This document shows positions 26,362-34,969 of a DNA stretch of 64,000 nucleotides, piece after piece. Each line of letters opens with the position of its first letter. The first letter of the stretch is position 1. The DNA is from Ornithinibacillus bavariensis (GTDB taxonomy: Bacteria; Bacillota; Bacilli; Bacillales; Amphibacillaceae). The stretch is taken from the NCBI RefSeq assembly GCF_018333235.1, contig NZ_BORP01000004.1, positions 1 through 64,000 of the forward strand, given 5' to 3'. Below the pieces are notes generated by a model. That model did no database searches. It worked only from the letters and a program-made list of their open reading frames with translations, and was not told where the DNA came from. Position numbers and translations under genes: made by a program.

Positions 26362-26604
26362 ATGGATCGAATGTTTCGTGTCCTGGGCTTTTGGACTGGA
26401 ATTTTCACTGTCATGTTCTATGTTGGTGGAATGCTTAACGTATCAATACTTTTCCTAGTTCAAACAGTATTTTTCCTAACAGTAAGTTACTTGAAGTTAT
26501 CTGAGCGTATGTATATGTACTTGTTCGGAGCTTATTGTACTGTTTTCATGATTGGTTTTACATGGTATTCAGAATTTATTTTAGTGCCTGGCTTTGGGCA
26601 TTAA
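26362..26604 (+). CDS. yqgY: DUF2626 family membrane protein (YqgY)
   Basis: An 80-residue hydrophobic protein with about three transmembrane helices (roughly 8-28, 30-45 and 52-75), beginning MDRMFRVLGFWTGIFTVMFY. It matches the DUF2626/YqgY family found next to comG and yqgX in Bacillus; function unknown. AGGAGGGG lies upstream of the ATG and a SigA promoter precedes it. A strong bidirectional terminator separates it from the convergent yqgX. Confidence 0.85.
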   Translation: MDRMFRVLGFWTGIFTVMFYVGGMLNVSILFLVQTVFFLTVSYLKLSERMYMYLFGAYCTVFMIGFTWYSEFILVPGFGH

Positions 26605-26609
26605 AAGAC

Positions 26610-26655
26610 AAAAAACCCTGCGTATACATATTGGTTTAACCTGCAGGGTTTTTTT
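26610..26655. terminator. Bidirectional terminator between yqgY and yqgX
   Basis: AAAAAACCCTGC pairs with GCAGGGTTTTTTT around a loop of about 22 bases, giving U-tracts in both directions. Confidence 0.88.
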
Positions 26656-26662
26656 GTTTGCC

Positions 26663-27289
26663 TTATACTGGACGTATAAAAGGATTCAGACTCTTTTCAT
26701 CACCAATGGTCGTACTTGGTCCATGTCCTGGATAAACTGTTATATCATCTGGAAGCTGATATAATTTATAAAGGATCGATTCCTTTAACACATCAAAGTC
26801 ACCACCTGGTAAGTCGGTTCTTCCAATCCCCTGGTTAAAGAGAACATCACCACTTATGAGCTTTTTCTCCTCTTTCCAATAGAAGCTTACACTACCAGGA
26901 GAATGTCCAGGTGTATATAGGATTTCAAATTCAAAAGGTCCTATTTGCAGTAATCCAGGATTGATTAGAACTTCAGCTTCCCGAGTTTTAACTTCTTTAC
27001 GAAGAAACAATACTGAACCATTTAAGCTTGGCTTACTCAGCCAGCTTGCTTCATTAGGGTGTACATACACCGGAATAGCGAAGTGATTTCTTAAATCTTC
27101 TACTGCACCTATATGATCAAAATGTGCATGTGTTAGAAGAATTGCTAAGGGAACCAATTTGTTTTCTGTTAACCATTCCATTATCCGATTAGCCTCTTCT
27201 CCTGGATCTATGATGATGGCTTGGTTACCGTGATATACTATGTAACAATTTGTTCCTAAAGGACCAAGCGAAAAACCGTTGATTTGCAT
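26663..27289 (-). CDS. yqgX: MBL-fold metallo-hydrolase (YqgX)
   Basis: Glyoxalase II-like metallo-hydrolase of 208 residues. The metal-binding motif is THAHFDH (H54, H56, D58, H59). Further ligands are in PGHSPGSV and in ISGDVLF, followed by the C-terminal GHGP histidine. The family includes hydroxyacylglutathione and related thioester hydrolases. Because Bacillus uses bacillithiol, S-lactoyl-bacillithiol is a plausible substrate (family inference). The start ATG at 27289 has GAGGGGGGC upstream; the frame extends 21 codons upstream without homology. Convergent with yqgY. Confidence 0.9.
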   Translation of the reverse strand: MQINGFSLGPLGTNCYIVYHGNQAIIIDPGEEANRIMEWLTENKLVPLAILLTHAHFDHIGAVEDLRNHFAIPVYVHPNEASWLSKPSLNGSVLFLRKEVKTREAEVLINPGLLQIGPFEFEILYTPGHSPGSVSFYWKEEKKLISGDVLFNQGIGRTDLPGGDFDVLKESILYKLYQLPDDITVYPGHGPSTTIGDEKSLNPFIRPV

Positions 27290-27463
27290 TTGTGCCCCCC
27301 TCTGTGAAGAAATCAGACAGTTTTTTGAAAAAGCACTTGATTTCCTCGACAAATGAATTTTTTTATACTAGAATAAATGTGTTAGTAAGATACATATTAA
27401 TATAAATGTTTTTTAAAAACAAACAAACAATAATTATCGCTAGAAATGTTAGGAGGTAATAGT

Positions 27464-27643
27464 ATGAGACATATTGTTTTAGGTATTATTTTTCTAGTTG
27501 TCGCAATCGTTGCGCTTGTTTCCGTAGTTCGTCAAATGAAATATAGAAACTATTTTGCATTAGGGTTTTCCGGATTGACTGTTCTTGTTTTTGGATTTTT
27601 CTCTATTGCAACTATTGTAAAAGTCTTGAAGGATTCTCTATAA
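27464..27643 (+). CDS. yqgW: DUF2759 family small membrane protein (YqgW)
   Basis: A 59-residue protein with two transmembrane helices (about 2-20 and 30-50) joined by a basic turn RQMKYRNY. The AGGAGG ribosome binding site lies 5 bases before the ATG at 27464. An upstream in-frame ATG overlaps that site and is rejected. Size, layout and position next to yqgX fit YqgW of B. subtilis, whose role is unknown. A clear terminator follows. Confidence 0.7.
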   Translation: MRHIVLGIIFLVVAIVALVSVVRQMKYRNYFALGFSGLTVLVFGFFSIATIVKVLKDSL

Positions 27644-27671
27644 GTTCAAGATATTGATATTGAACTAATGC

Positions 27672-27699
27672 AAGCACCGCAAAAAACGGTGCTTTTTTC
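27672..27699 (+). terminator. Terminator after yqgW
   Basis: AAGCACCG pairs with CGGTGCTT around a 6-7-base loop, followed directly by a T-run on the plus strand. Confidence 0.9.
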
Positions 27700-27853
27700 A
27701 ATTTTTTATTCTTTTTTTCTTTAATAAATAATCCGTCCCCATCTAACTGGTTATCTAATATTTGTAAAAGCTCTAATAAGCTGTGAAAAAAACAAACACA
27801 TAATACTTTTCCACTTCTGTGATTCTATTTTTTTACTGGAATCACAAAAAACA

Positions 27854-27892
27854 AAATGACCATCAATATCCCCCGATATTGATGGTCATTTT
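27854..27892 (-). terminator. Terminator of the LTA synthase gene
   Basis: Perfect inverted repeat of about 17 bp per arm (AATGACCATCAATATC and its complement) with a 4-base loop. On the minus strand it is followed by a run of T residues (TTTTGTTTTTTG). Confidence 0.9.
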
Positions 27893-27905
27893 GCATTAAA
27901 TATTA

Positions 27906-29780
27906 TCACTCTTGTTTGAAATCTACAAACCTGAACAAGTCACCATATATAATATCATCGGAGTAACTTAGTTCTTTCTCGATTACCTGACTTAAGTCTG
28001 TGCAAGCACTTGCTTCTGTTTCTTCTACTATTTCACCAGTTTCAAAGTTGTAGCAAGTTTCATTTGTATAAATATAATCTTTTGTAATAAAATCGCCATT
28101 TCTTAAAGCAATATAGCCTTTATGGTCTTCATTAAACAAATCATTTCCGAAGTATATATCATTTTCTTTTATACCCAGAAGACTCAGTAGTGTCGGCTTC
28201 ACATCAATCTGACCAGCAATCGTTGATTGTACTTCGCCCTTTCCATGACCTGGAATATGAATAAACAGTGGAACACGTTGTAGTTGAACATGATCATAAG
28301 GTGTTATTTGTTCCTTATCAAGATACATGCTCATCGCTTTATTATGATTTGAACTAATTCCATAATGATCACCCATAATAACAATAATTGAATTTTCATA
28401 AAGGCCTGCTTCTTTTAATTGCTGAAAGAACTGTTCTATTGATTCATCCATGTAACGAACCGTAGGGAAATAGTTATTTAGTGTATTAGAGTTCGAATCA
28501 TAGCGATCAATCGATTTATCTTGATCATCTAATTCAAATGGAAAATGATTTGTTAACGTAATGAATTTCGCATAAAATGGCTGATCTAAGGATTGTAGAT
28601 ATTTCATAGATTGTTCAAAGAATGGCTTATCTTTAAGTCCCCAGCCTATCTTATTATCATCTGTTACCTCATATGCTTCTTGGTCATAAAAATAATCAAA
28701 GCCTAAGCTCGGATACATCTGATCACGATTGTAAAAACTATCATTATTCGCATGAAATACCGCAGAGTAATATCCATTTTCCTTTATGATTTCCGGAAAT
28801 GCATGATAATTATTTTGACCGTGTGTGTAAAAAACTGCTCCCCTTGGTAAAGGATACAGTGAATTTTCCACTAAAAACTCAGAGTCAGATGTTTTACCTT
28901 GTTCCGTTTGATGGTAAAAGTTTTCAAAGTAATACGTATCTTTATCTGCTACTAAACTATTTAAAAACGGTGTGATCTCCTGACCATTTACGGTGTTATT
29001 AATGACAAAGGTCTGTAGCGACTCTGCAGAAATGAAAATGACGTTTTTTCCTTTGGCAACACCAAATAAATCAGATTCACCTTTTTGGTCAATAGTAGTA
29101 TTCACGTATTCTTTAATAGCTGGCAGTTCACTACCATCCGCAAAAACATGCTGTGTCTTCACCTTCGAATGAAGGAAAGCATCGTAGATATGATAGTTAA
29201 ATAACCCAATATATTTAACTAAATACTCCCTATCAAAGGCACGTGTAAATAATTGTGGTCTTTCCATTTCTGCCAAGAAAAAGTTGCCAACTAATAGTGC
29301 TAACGATAATGCAAAAGCACATACTTTTCCACTTCTTGGATATTTCGTTGACACTCGATCTTGATGTTTCTTGCCTAGATACCAAATGAAGATTACATCA
29401 GCAAATAGGAATATGTCATACACTTTAATTAAAGATAAGATACTAGATCCCAGATCTCCCGCATTTCCACCTTGTGATAATTGAGGTATTGTTATGAAAT
29501 CGGAAAAAGATCGATAGAAAACTAGATTAGCATAAATTACTAATGTTCCTATTAATGCTGTATATCTTAAGTACTTCACTTGTCTCGATGTCTTTTTAAT
29601 CCATACACTGATAGCAAATACTAAAAATGCTGATACAAATGGATTAATGAAAAGGATAAACTCCTGCATGGAATTCTCTATCTCGAGACTAAATAAGAAA
29701 CGGTAAACAATATAGGTTTTTATTCCAAATAATAACGTAGCAATTACATATAAAGGAAGCCTAAATCCTTTACCAAACAT
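27906..29780 (-). CDS. yqgS: Lipoteichoic acid synthase family protein (LtaS/YqgS type)
   Basis: Membrane enzyme that polymerises glycerol phosphate from phosphatidylglycerol onto the LTA anchor or primes it. The 624-residue protein has five N-terminal transmembrane helices within residues 7-170 and a large extracellular sulfatase-fold domain from about 215. The metal ligand E253 lies in ISAESLQ, and the nucleophile T297 lies in EQGKTSDSEF. GDHYG carries further ligands. The junction near 200-215 lacks a strict AXA signal peptidase site that I can be sure of. Position next to glcK matches B. subtilis yqgS, one of four paralogs there. Confidence 0.9.
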   Translation of the reverse strand: MFGKGFRLPLYVIATLLFGIKTYIVYRFLFSLEIENSMQEFILFINPFVSAFLVFAISVWIKKTSRQVKYLRYTALIGTLVIYANLVFYRSFSDFITIPQLSQGGNAGDLGSSILSLIKVYDIFLFADVIFIWYLGKKHQDRVSTKYPRSGKVCAFALSLALLVGNFFLAEMERPQLFTRAFDREYLVKYIGLFNYHIYDAFLHSKVKTQHVFADGSELPAIKEYVNTTIDQKGESDLFGVAKGKNVIFISAESLQTFVINNTVNGQEITPFLNSLVADKDTYYFENFYHQTEQGKTSDSEFLVENSLYPLPRGAVFYTHGQNNYHAFPEIIKENGYYSAVFHANNDSFYNRDQMYPSLGFDYFYDQEAYEVTDDNKIGWGLKDKPFFEQSMKYLQSLDQPFYAKFITLTNHFPFELDDQDKSIDRYDSNSNTLNNYFPTVRYMDESIEQFFQQLKEAGLYENSIIVIMGDHYGISSNHNKAMSMYLDKEQITPYDHVQLQRVPLFIHIPGHGKGEVQSTIAGQIDVKPTLLSLLGIKENDIYFGNDLFNEDHKGYIALRNGDFITKDYIYTNETCYNFETGEIVEETEASACTDLSQVIEKELSYSDDIIYGDLFRFVDFKQE

Positions 29781-29865
29781 AATAAATCCTCCTAAGAAAC
29801 TTCTGCTTTTATATATATGCAGTACAACAAAGCCTGTAACGGCATAAATGGTACAAACATAAAAT

Positions 29866-29884
29866 CGCCTTAATAATTAAGACG
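29866..29884 (-). terminator. Weak terminator after glcK
   Basis: Short stem CGTCTTAAT/ATTAAGGCG (one G-U pair) with a 1-base symmetrical centre; on the minus strand it is followed by ATTTTATG. The effective loop must be larger, so strength is uncertain. Confidence 0.5.
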
Positions 29885-29944
29885 GTTTAATATACAAAAA
29901 GGTTTCAAAAATATTACAAACTTTTAATAGAAAAGAAAATATTT

Positions 29945-30904
29945 CTACAAATGACTTTTCACTAAGTAAGCAGCACCAATCATTCCTGCGTCATTACCAA
30001 GTTCAGCAATCCTTATTTCACATGCCTCACTTACACGAGGCAAAGCATATTTTGTAAAGGCATTTTTAATTGGTTGTAATAATTGTTCACCCGCTTTAGA
30101 AACACCTCCACCAATTAATATCTTCGATGGATTTAACGTCATTGCTAAGTTGGCAATGGTGAGTCCAATAATATCCGCTGTATGCTCTATTATTTGCTTA
30201 CTATCGGCATCACCTGACTTGGCTAGCTCAAATATATCTTTTGAAGTAATTTTTTGAGTTACGTTATAAATTTCTGCTAATTTACTGGCTGGTTTTTTTT
30301 CAATAATTTTCATTGCTTGTCGGGCGATTCCAGTTGCAGATGCAATCGTTTCCAGACAGCCCTTACGTCCGCAATTACATTGGTATCCATCTGGCTCTAC
30401 CGTTATATGCCCGATTTCACCAGCTGTTCCATTTACTCCATTTACTATCTTTCCATTTGTAATGATACCACCACCAACTCCAGTACCAAGAGTGATTGCG
30501 ATAACATTATCAGCGTTTTCCCCAGCTCCTAGCCAGTTTTCACCTAAAACAGCGATATTAGCATCATTTTCAAGATAGACAGGGAGCCCGGACAGTTTGG
30601 ATAGTTCAGCTGCCAGTGGATACTCCTTCCAACCAATATTTACTGCATCAAAAACATACCCCTTCTCACCATCAATGAAACCAGGTGCACCTATGCCAAT
30701 CCCGGCTATTTCACTAATTTCAATCGAAAAAGAAGCTGCTTTTTCAACAATGGAATCCCATATATTCTTTAGAATATTTGCTCCACCATTTGACGTATCT
30801 GTGTCAACTTCCCATTTTTGGTTAAAGTCTCCATTCAGACTTATAAAACCAATTTTTACGGTAGTTCCTCCAATATCTACTCCGACAATCACATTTTTAT
30901 TCAT
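29945..30904 (-). CDS. glcK: ROK-family glucokinase
   Basis: Phosphorylates glucose to glucose 6-phosphate with ATP. The 319-residue protein has the ATP-binding motif GVDIGGTTVKIG at 8-19, the sugar-binding stretch LENDANIAVLGE, GTGVGGGI and the ROK zinc motif CNCGRKGCLE. It lacks an N-terminal DNA-binding domain, so it is an enzyme rather than a ROK repressor. It lies 7 bases downstream of yqgQ on the same strand, the same pair as in B. subtilis. The start has GAAAATAT upstream, a weak site, which fits translational coupling to yqgQ. Confidence 0.94.
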   Translation of the reverse strand: MNKNVIVGVDIGGTTVKIGFISLNGDFNQKWEVDTDTSNGGANILKNIWDSIVEKAASFSIEISEIAGIGIGAPGFIDGEKGYVFDAVNIGWKEYPLAAELSKLSGLPVYLENDANIAVLGENWLGAGENADNVIAITLGTGVGGGIITNGKIVNGVNGTAGEIGHITVEPDGYQCNCGRKGCLETIASATGIARQAMKIIEKKPASKLAEIYNVTQKITSKDIFELAKSGDADSKQIIEHTADIIGLTIANLAMTLNPSKILIGGGVSKAGEQLLQPIKNAFTKYALPRVSEACEIRIAELGNDAGMIGAAYLVKSHL

Positions 30905-30911
30905 GATATTT

Positions 30912-31115
30912 TCACCTATTTTCAGAATTTAGCTTGTTTTCTTCTTGTCTCAAAATTAATATCGAAAATTTATATTCCTCTGGGTCCAACATACCAGATT
31001 TGAACAACTCATTTATTTCGCTACGCATTAATTCAATATCTGCGAGCCGATTTCCTGTATAAATGAAAGTACCAAATCGTTTTAATATTTGTTGAACATC
31101 ATAAAATGTTTTCAT
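30912..31115 (-). CDS. yqgQ: YqgQ family (DUF910) small protein
   Basis: A 67-residue helical protein starting MKTFYDVQQILKRFGTFIYTG. It contains DIELMRSEINELFKSGMLD, the typical YqgQ three-helix fold reported to resemble nucleic-acid binders; function unproven. The ATG at 31115 is selected over an upstream in-frame start because GGTGATA-type signals precede it and the family starts here. It is directly upstream of glcK. Confidence 0.88.
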   Translation of the reverse strand: MKTFYDVQQILKRFGTFIYTGNRLADIELMRSEINELFKSGMLDPEEYKFSILILRQEENKLNSENR

Positions 31116-31257
31116 GTTATCACCAATCTGTATTATACCAAAATTATACAAAAGTCCTATAGTATTTTCACTAAGTAAATTGTGGATTAGAAAGATTCAT
31201 AAAGTTATAGTGTATTTCATATAAATTTACTAGATAAAACCAGTAAGGATGAATATT

Positions 31258-32097
31258 ATGCCAAAGAAAACTGTGGTGGTATTTCTCATACTACTAACGG
31301 CAATTGGAATTTATTTTGTTAAAGATTTGAATAGCCTACCAACGATTACCTATTTCCCAATTGATTATGGGACAAGCTTTACAAATGCGACTACACATTT
31401 ACAAGTTAATCCAAATGATTCTACTAAAAATTATATTCTTGAATGGGATGTTTCCTCCACTACAGAGGTACCGATGTATTTACGACAGGATGTTTCACTT
31501 CTTTATGCAAATGGTGAGCTAAAAGGTATGAGAAGTAAATGGAGAGAGAATAAGGATACGATCGAATATACAGAAAGGTTAAAAGATAATCAGGATGCCA
31601 GATGGGATGCCATTACCTTTCACTATGGAGAAATTCATTTAGATAACACCATAAATAGTGTACAAAAGATTACAGCAGATCATCTCTTCGTATACCGTCA
31701 AAACTCCATATTTAAACTTACAGACTCTGACATCAAGTCCAAGCAGCAAAAGCTAGTAGAACTCGAAACAAAGAAAAAACTTTTATCCCATTGGCAAAGT
31801 CTATTAACTTACTTCAAAATTGATATTCAAAACTATGAAAGCATACCTTTAACCGATCTCTATACCATACAAGATAAACCATTTCTTAATATGGATAAAG
31901 AAAATTCGGATAGAGTAATTGGACAACTATGGGAAGGCTTATATAAAAATTATATTATCCCAAATATCGAGTCCAAAGATTCATTAAAAAGCTTTGTACC
32001 ATTAATTCTATTTGATAAAAAAGGCGATCACTTATTAGTTGTATATGAGATAAATGGGAGAAAGGAAAAACTGATTCAAAAATTACAGTTGGATTAG
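31258..32097 (+). CDS. Putative exported or membrane-anchored protein, unknown
   Basis: A 279-residue protein with an N-terminal hydrophobic signal or anchor (about 5-22, VVVFLILLTAIGIYF) and a large polar remainder with no cysteine lipobox. The extracellular part is beta-rich at first (to about 150), then helical and basic. An ATG nine bases upstream is in frame, but AAGGA lies at correct distance only from the ATG at 31258. No family was recognised. It interrupts the yqgQ-gluP neighbourhood of B. subtilis, together with the next gene, which it faces convergently. Confidence 0.65.
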   Translation: MPKKTVVVFLILLTAIGIYFVKDLNSLPTITYFPIDYGTSFTNATTHLQVNPNDSTKNYILEWDVSSTTEVPMYLRQDVSLLYANGELKGMRSKWRENKDTIEYTERLKDNQDARWDAITFHYGEIHLDNTINSVQKITADHLFVYRQNSIFKLTDSDIKSKQQKLVELETKKKLLSHWQSLLTYFKIDIQNYESIPLTDLYTIQDKPFLNMDKENSDRVIGQLWEGLYKNYIIPNIESKDSLKSFVPLILFDKKGDHLLVVYEINGRKEKLIQKLQLD

Positions 32098-32148
32098 TTA
32101 ACTGTTTCAGCTTAAAAACCCATAATTAACGCTGTAATCCATTAATCT

Positions 32149-32487
32149 TTAGTTAATTTTTTCCAATTTTAGAACCTTTAACCTAGCGGGATGCATTTCT
32201 TGTATCTCTTTCGGGCTATACCATATACGGACTTTATCGCCATTTTTTGTTCTTCCACTTTTATCGATTACATAAGTGCCACTATACGCTACTATAAGCT
32301 GCTTATTTGACAGCATTTCAGCTTTTTCTAAATCAAAATTTTCATCTGCTATTAAATAAGTACTATTTCCTTTGTTAATTAAATAACCGTCAATTGTATA
32401 ATCATCTTCTGCAGAAAGATTGTTGATAACCTGTACCAATAAGACAATAGAAGCCAAGAGTACAACAAGAACCAAAAAACGTTTCAA
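32149..32487 (-). CDS. DUF3221-type exported protein
   Basis: A 112-residue protein with an N-terminal signal or anchor (about 4-22). One small domain follows: YTIDGYLINKGNSTYLIADE, then NGDKVRIWYSPKEIQEMHPAR and KVLKLEKI. The GYI-x-VRVWF-x-PA pattern is typical of DUF3221 proteins, which are small secreted OB-like domains in Bacillus of unknown role. AGGAGG precedes the ATG. Family assignment is from pattern memory only. Confidence 0.65.
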   Translation of the reverse strand: MKRFLVLVVLLASIVLLVQVINNLSAEDDYTIDGYLINKGNSTYLIADENFDLEKAEMLSNKQLIVAYSGTYVIDKSGRTKNGDKVRIWYSPKEIQEMHPARLKVLKLEKIN

Positions 32488-32741
32488 CGATCAATACCTC
32501 CTGTTCTTACTGGGATATAGAGATTTTTTGGGAATCGTATGGTGGATACATCGTAGGGAGTCTAGAAGCTCTACTCTTAGCAATCAAGTTATCATGTAAA
32601 AGAATATTGAGGATTACTACATTTTTTACCTTTGTTATCACTATGTTATGGACGAACTTAACCTTTATCTTGTACATTTTCTATAAACCAATATTACCAT
32701 ATTAGCATGTAAATTGTAGTGACCATTCTAAAAGAAAAAAA
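32488..32741. other. Intergenic region
   Basis: No gene or structured element was recognised between the DUF3221 gene and the gluP terminator. It should contain the minus-strand promoter of the DUF3221 gene. Confidence 0.4.
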
Positions 32742-32763
32742 GATGATCAATTATCTGATCACC
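32742..32763 (-). terminator. Terminator after gluP
   Basis: Stem GGTGATCA/TGATCATC (one G-U pair) with a 6-base loop; on the minus strand a T-run (TTTTTTTC) follows. It lies about 75 bases beyond the gluP stop. Confidence 0.8.
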
Positions 32764-32836
32764 TTTTCTAACTACCTTCTTAGGTTATGATAAAAACTAT
32801 TATATTAATTTGTTTCAAATTTATTCAGTTATAAAC

Positions 32837-34390
32837 TTATTCGACCGTATCCCCAGTAATTAGTTTATATAATTCCTCTATATCATCATTCGATGGATTT
32901 GCTTCATATGCCTTACTAATAAGCTCTTTGGCACGTTCATCACCAGCATTGTTATATAGGATAGCTAGGTTATAATAAGCCTCTGGAAGATCCTCTGGAT
33001 TATCCAAGATTTCCACACATTTTTCCAAATCCTTTGTCGCTTGTTCCACCTCACCTAGCTTAATTAATGCATATGAACGTTGAAATAATAAGATTGCTTC
33101 TAAATCGTCTGGTTTTTCGAGTCCTTTTGTTGCACTAGCAACAACTTCCTCATAACGATCTTGCTCCAAAAGTCTTTCAATATCCATTAAATGGTAGGTG
33201 GCATTCCCTTGGTTATGATCGGCACCAAATAGGAACATGGCTACAATTAATACTACATAGCCAACGAATGAAATAACCTGAATCAATGGTTTTTTCTTTT
33301 TTGGAAGATGTACAATTGCTGCAGCAATAAATCCGGCAACTAGTCCACCTAAGTGTGCTGTATAATCTAATTGAGGTAGGATAAATCCAAGACCTATATT
33401 AAGAGCAAGTAGAACAAGAATGTCTTTACCAATTGTTTGGAAAAATAACCGTTTATAAATGATTCCAAAATACAAGAAAGCTCCAAACAATCCATATAAT
33501 GCTCCTGACGCCCCAGCAGATAGATTTGTCATTAAAGCAAAACTAGTGACTCCCCCACCAATGCCAGCTAGGATATAAATAATAAAGAAGCGGGTCGATC
33601 CATAAATTCTCTCTGCAAGTGATCCGAAATAATATAAAAACAACATGTTAGATGCAAAGTGCAATAAACCAATATGAAGGAACATCGATGAAAAAATTCT
33701 CCACCATTCACCATCCAAAATAGCAGGGTTATACTTCGCCCCAAACTCCAAAAGTGTCTTCGTATTTTCACTGCCGCCGTTTAATTCTAATAATAAAAAC
33801 ATAATTGCATTAATGACAATCAACAGATACGTAATGATTGGTTTACCATGGGAAAATACATGCTGTTCTTTTCTTCTTTTTTCCTCAATGGTACGACGCA
33901 GTTCCATTTTATAGCGAAGCATGCTTTCTTCTCGCTGTTCCCCTGTTTGTTCTTCATTTTCGTTTGGTAGTGAAACAGCTAACGTCTCTTCCAAACGGTT
34001 AACCTCAGAAAGAACGTCCTCTCCAGATATATAAAAGGTCTTCATTTTAATTAGATGCTTATCCTGAATGACCATTGGCTTTTTCAATTCTTCCCAGCTG
34101 TCTACTGGTGTATGAGGGGTTATATAAATATTATTTACTTCAACATTTTTACTACGGAGTAGCTTCTGCATTGCCTTCGTCTTTTGAAAAACAATTCCAA
34201 TATCACGTTTCAAGTGATTTTTCCAATCAAAGCCAAGTGTTGAAATCCGAACAAGCTTGGATACCTTATTCTCCAGCTTTTCCAACCAGATTTCTTCCGC
34301 TTTATCATTCAAATATAAAACTTCAAATCCATTATTTGTGGATAATTCATAAGCCATCTTATAAGCATCATACAACTCTTTACGTTCCAA
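32837..34390 (-). CDS. gluP: Rhomboid intramembrane serine protease GluP with TPR tail
   Basis: Intramembrane protease of 517 residues. Order: cytosolic N-terminal domain (about 1-180), rhomboid core with about seven helices (183-395), C-terminal tetratricopeptide repeats (about 400-510). Catalytic serine is S295 in GASGALYG and catalytic histidine is H346 in YTAHLGG; the L1 loop WWRIFSSMFLHIG and HFASNML are typical. In B. subtilis GluP (YqgP) cleaves the magnesium transporter MgtE and works with FtsH. Synteny with yqgO and fthC is interrupted here by a 5-kb insertion. Confidence 0.94.
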   Translation of the reverse strand: MERKELYDAYKMAYELSTNNGFEVLYLNDKAEEIWLEKLENKVSKLVRISTLGFDWKNHLKRDIGIVFQKTKAMQKLLRSKNVEVNNIYITPHTPVDSWEELKKPMVIQDKHLIKMKTFYISGEDVLSEVNRLEETLAVSLPNENEEQTGEQREESMLRYKMELRRTIEEKRRKEQHVFSHGKPIITYLLIVINAIMFLLLELNGGSENTKTLLEFGAKYNPAILDGEWWRIFSSMFLHIGLLHFASNMLFLYYFGSLAERIYGSTRFFIIYILAGIGGGVTSFALMTNLSAGASGALYGLFGAFLYFGIIYKRLFFQTIGKDILVLLALNIGLGFILPQLDYTAHLGGLVAGFIAAAIVHLPKKKKPLIQVISFVGYVVLIVAMFLFGADHNQGNATYHLMDIERLLEQDRYEEVVASATKGLEKPDDLEAILLFQRSYALIKLGEVEQATKDLEKCVEILDNPEDLPEAYYNLAILYNNAGDERAKELISKAYEANPSNDDIEELYKLITGDTVE

Positions 34391-34600
34391 GCAATTCCCC
34401 TCCCCCTAACATCATACCAAAATCTAAAAACAAATGCCTTTATAAAGATAGTGTCTGAAATGATGCTTATACGTATAGTGGTGCTTGTCATTTCCTAAAT
34501 TATGGCGAAATTTGTTGAATAATAAAATTGATACGATTTTCAAGAAAAGGTATGTCGAAAGAATATGGAGTAAAAATGTTAATCCTTGTTATAAATCGAA
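34391..34600. other. Intergenic region upstream of gluP
   Basis: About 200 bases containing the expected minus-strand promoter of gluP. Short open frames here lack ribosome binding sites and were not accepted as genes. Confidence 0.4.
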
Positions 34601-34627
34601 TATTCGCCCCAGGCAGTGGGGCGAATA
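34601..34627. repeat. GC-rich perfect inverted repeat without a U-tract
   Basis: TATTCGCCCC and its exact complement GGGGCGAATA are separated by 7 bases (AGGCAGT). It stands out from the AT-rich surroundings. Neither strand has a following T-run, so it is not an ordinary terminator. Confidence 0.7.
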
Positions 34628-34759
34628 CTTTCATGAAAAAGATAAGGCAAGCACACGTTATGCGGTTTAAAATTTCCGATCATTCTGTTGTTACAGCCAC
34701 TCGATTTTAATCACCCATATTACTTGATTATAAAACTTATATTGTACCCTATTTTTAAA

Positions 34760-34948
34760 CTATTTGTATTGAGTATTATTTAACCTATCATTTTTACTTT
34801 CTCTTACAGATAAGATCTGTGGTTTAACCCCATATTCTTTACGAAAACTCTTCCTAGCTTCAGCTGGAGTTCTTGCTATAACGGACTTCACTTGCTTCTT
34901 CCCATCCGCTTCCATCTGAATGAGAAAGCATTTAGCACCACATCTCAT
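34760..34948 (-). CDS. Small basic protein downstream of the anti-sigma-like gene
   Basis: A 62-residue protein starting MRCGAKCFLIQ. It has an early cysteine pair (C3, C7), a central SVIARTPAEARKSFRKEYG segment and a basic C-terminus. The strand-helix-strand appearance suggests a compact soluble domain. TGGAGGT lies 5 bases before the ATG. It begins 21 bases after the stop of the signal peptidase-like gene on the same strand, so it is probably the third cistron of the sigma operon. No family was recognised. Confidence 0.65.
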   Translation of the reverse strand: MRCGAKCFLIQMEADGKKQVKSVIARTPAEARKSFRKEYGVKPQILSVRESKNDRLNNTQYK

Positions 34949-34969
34949 GATATACCTCCAAAGAAAAGT

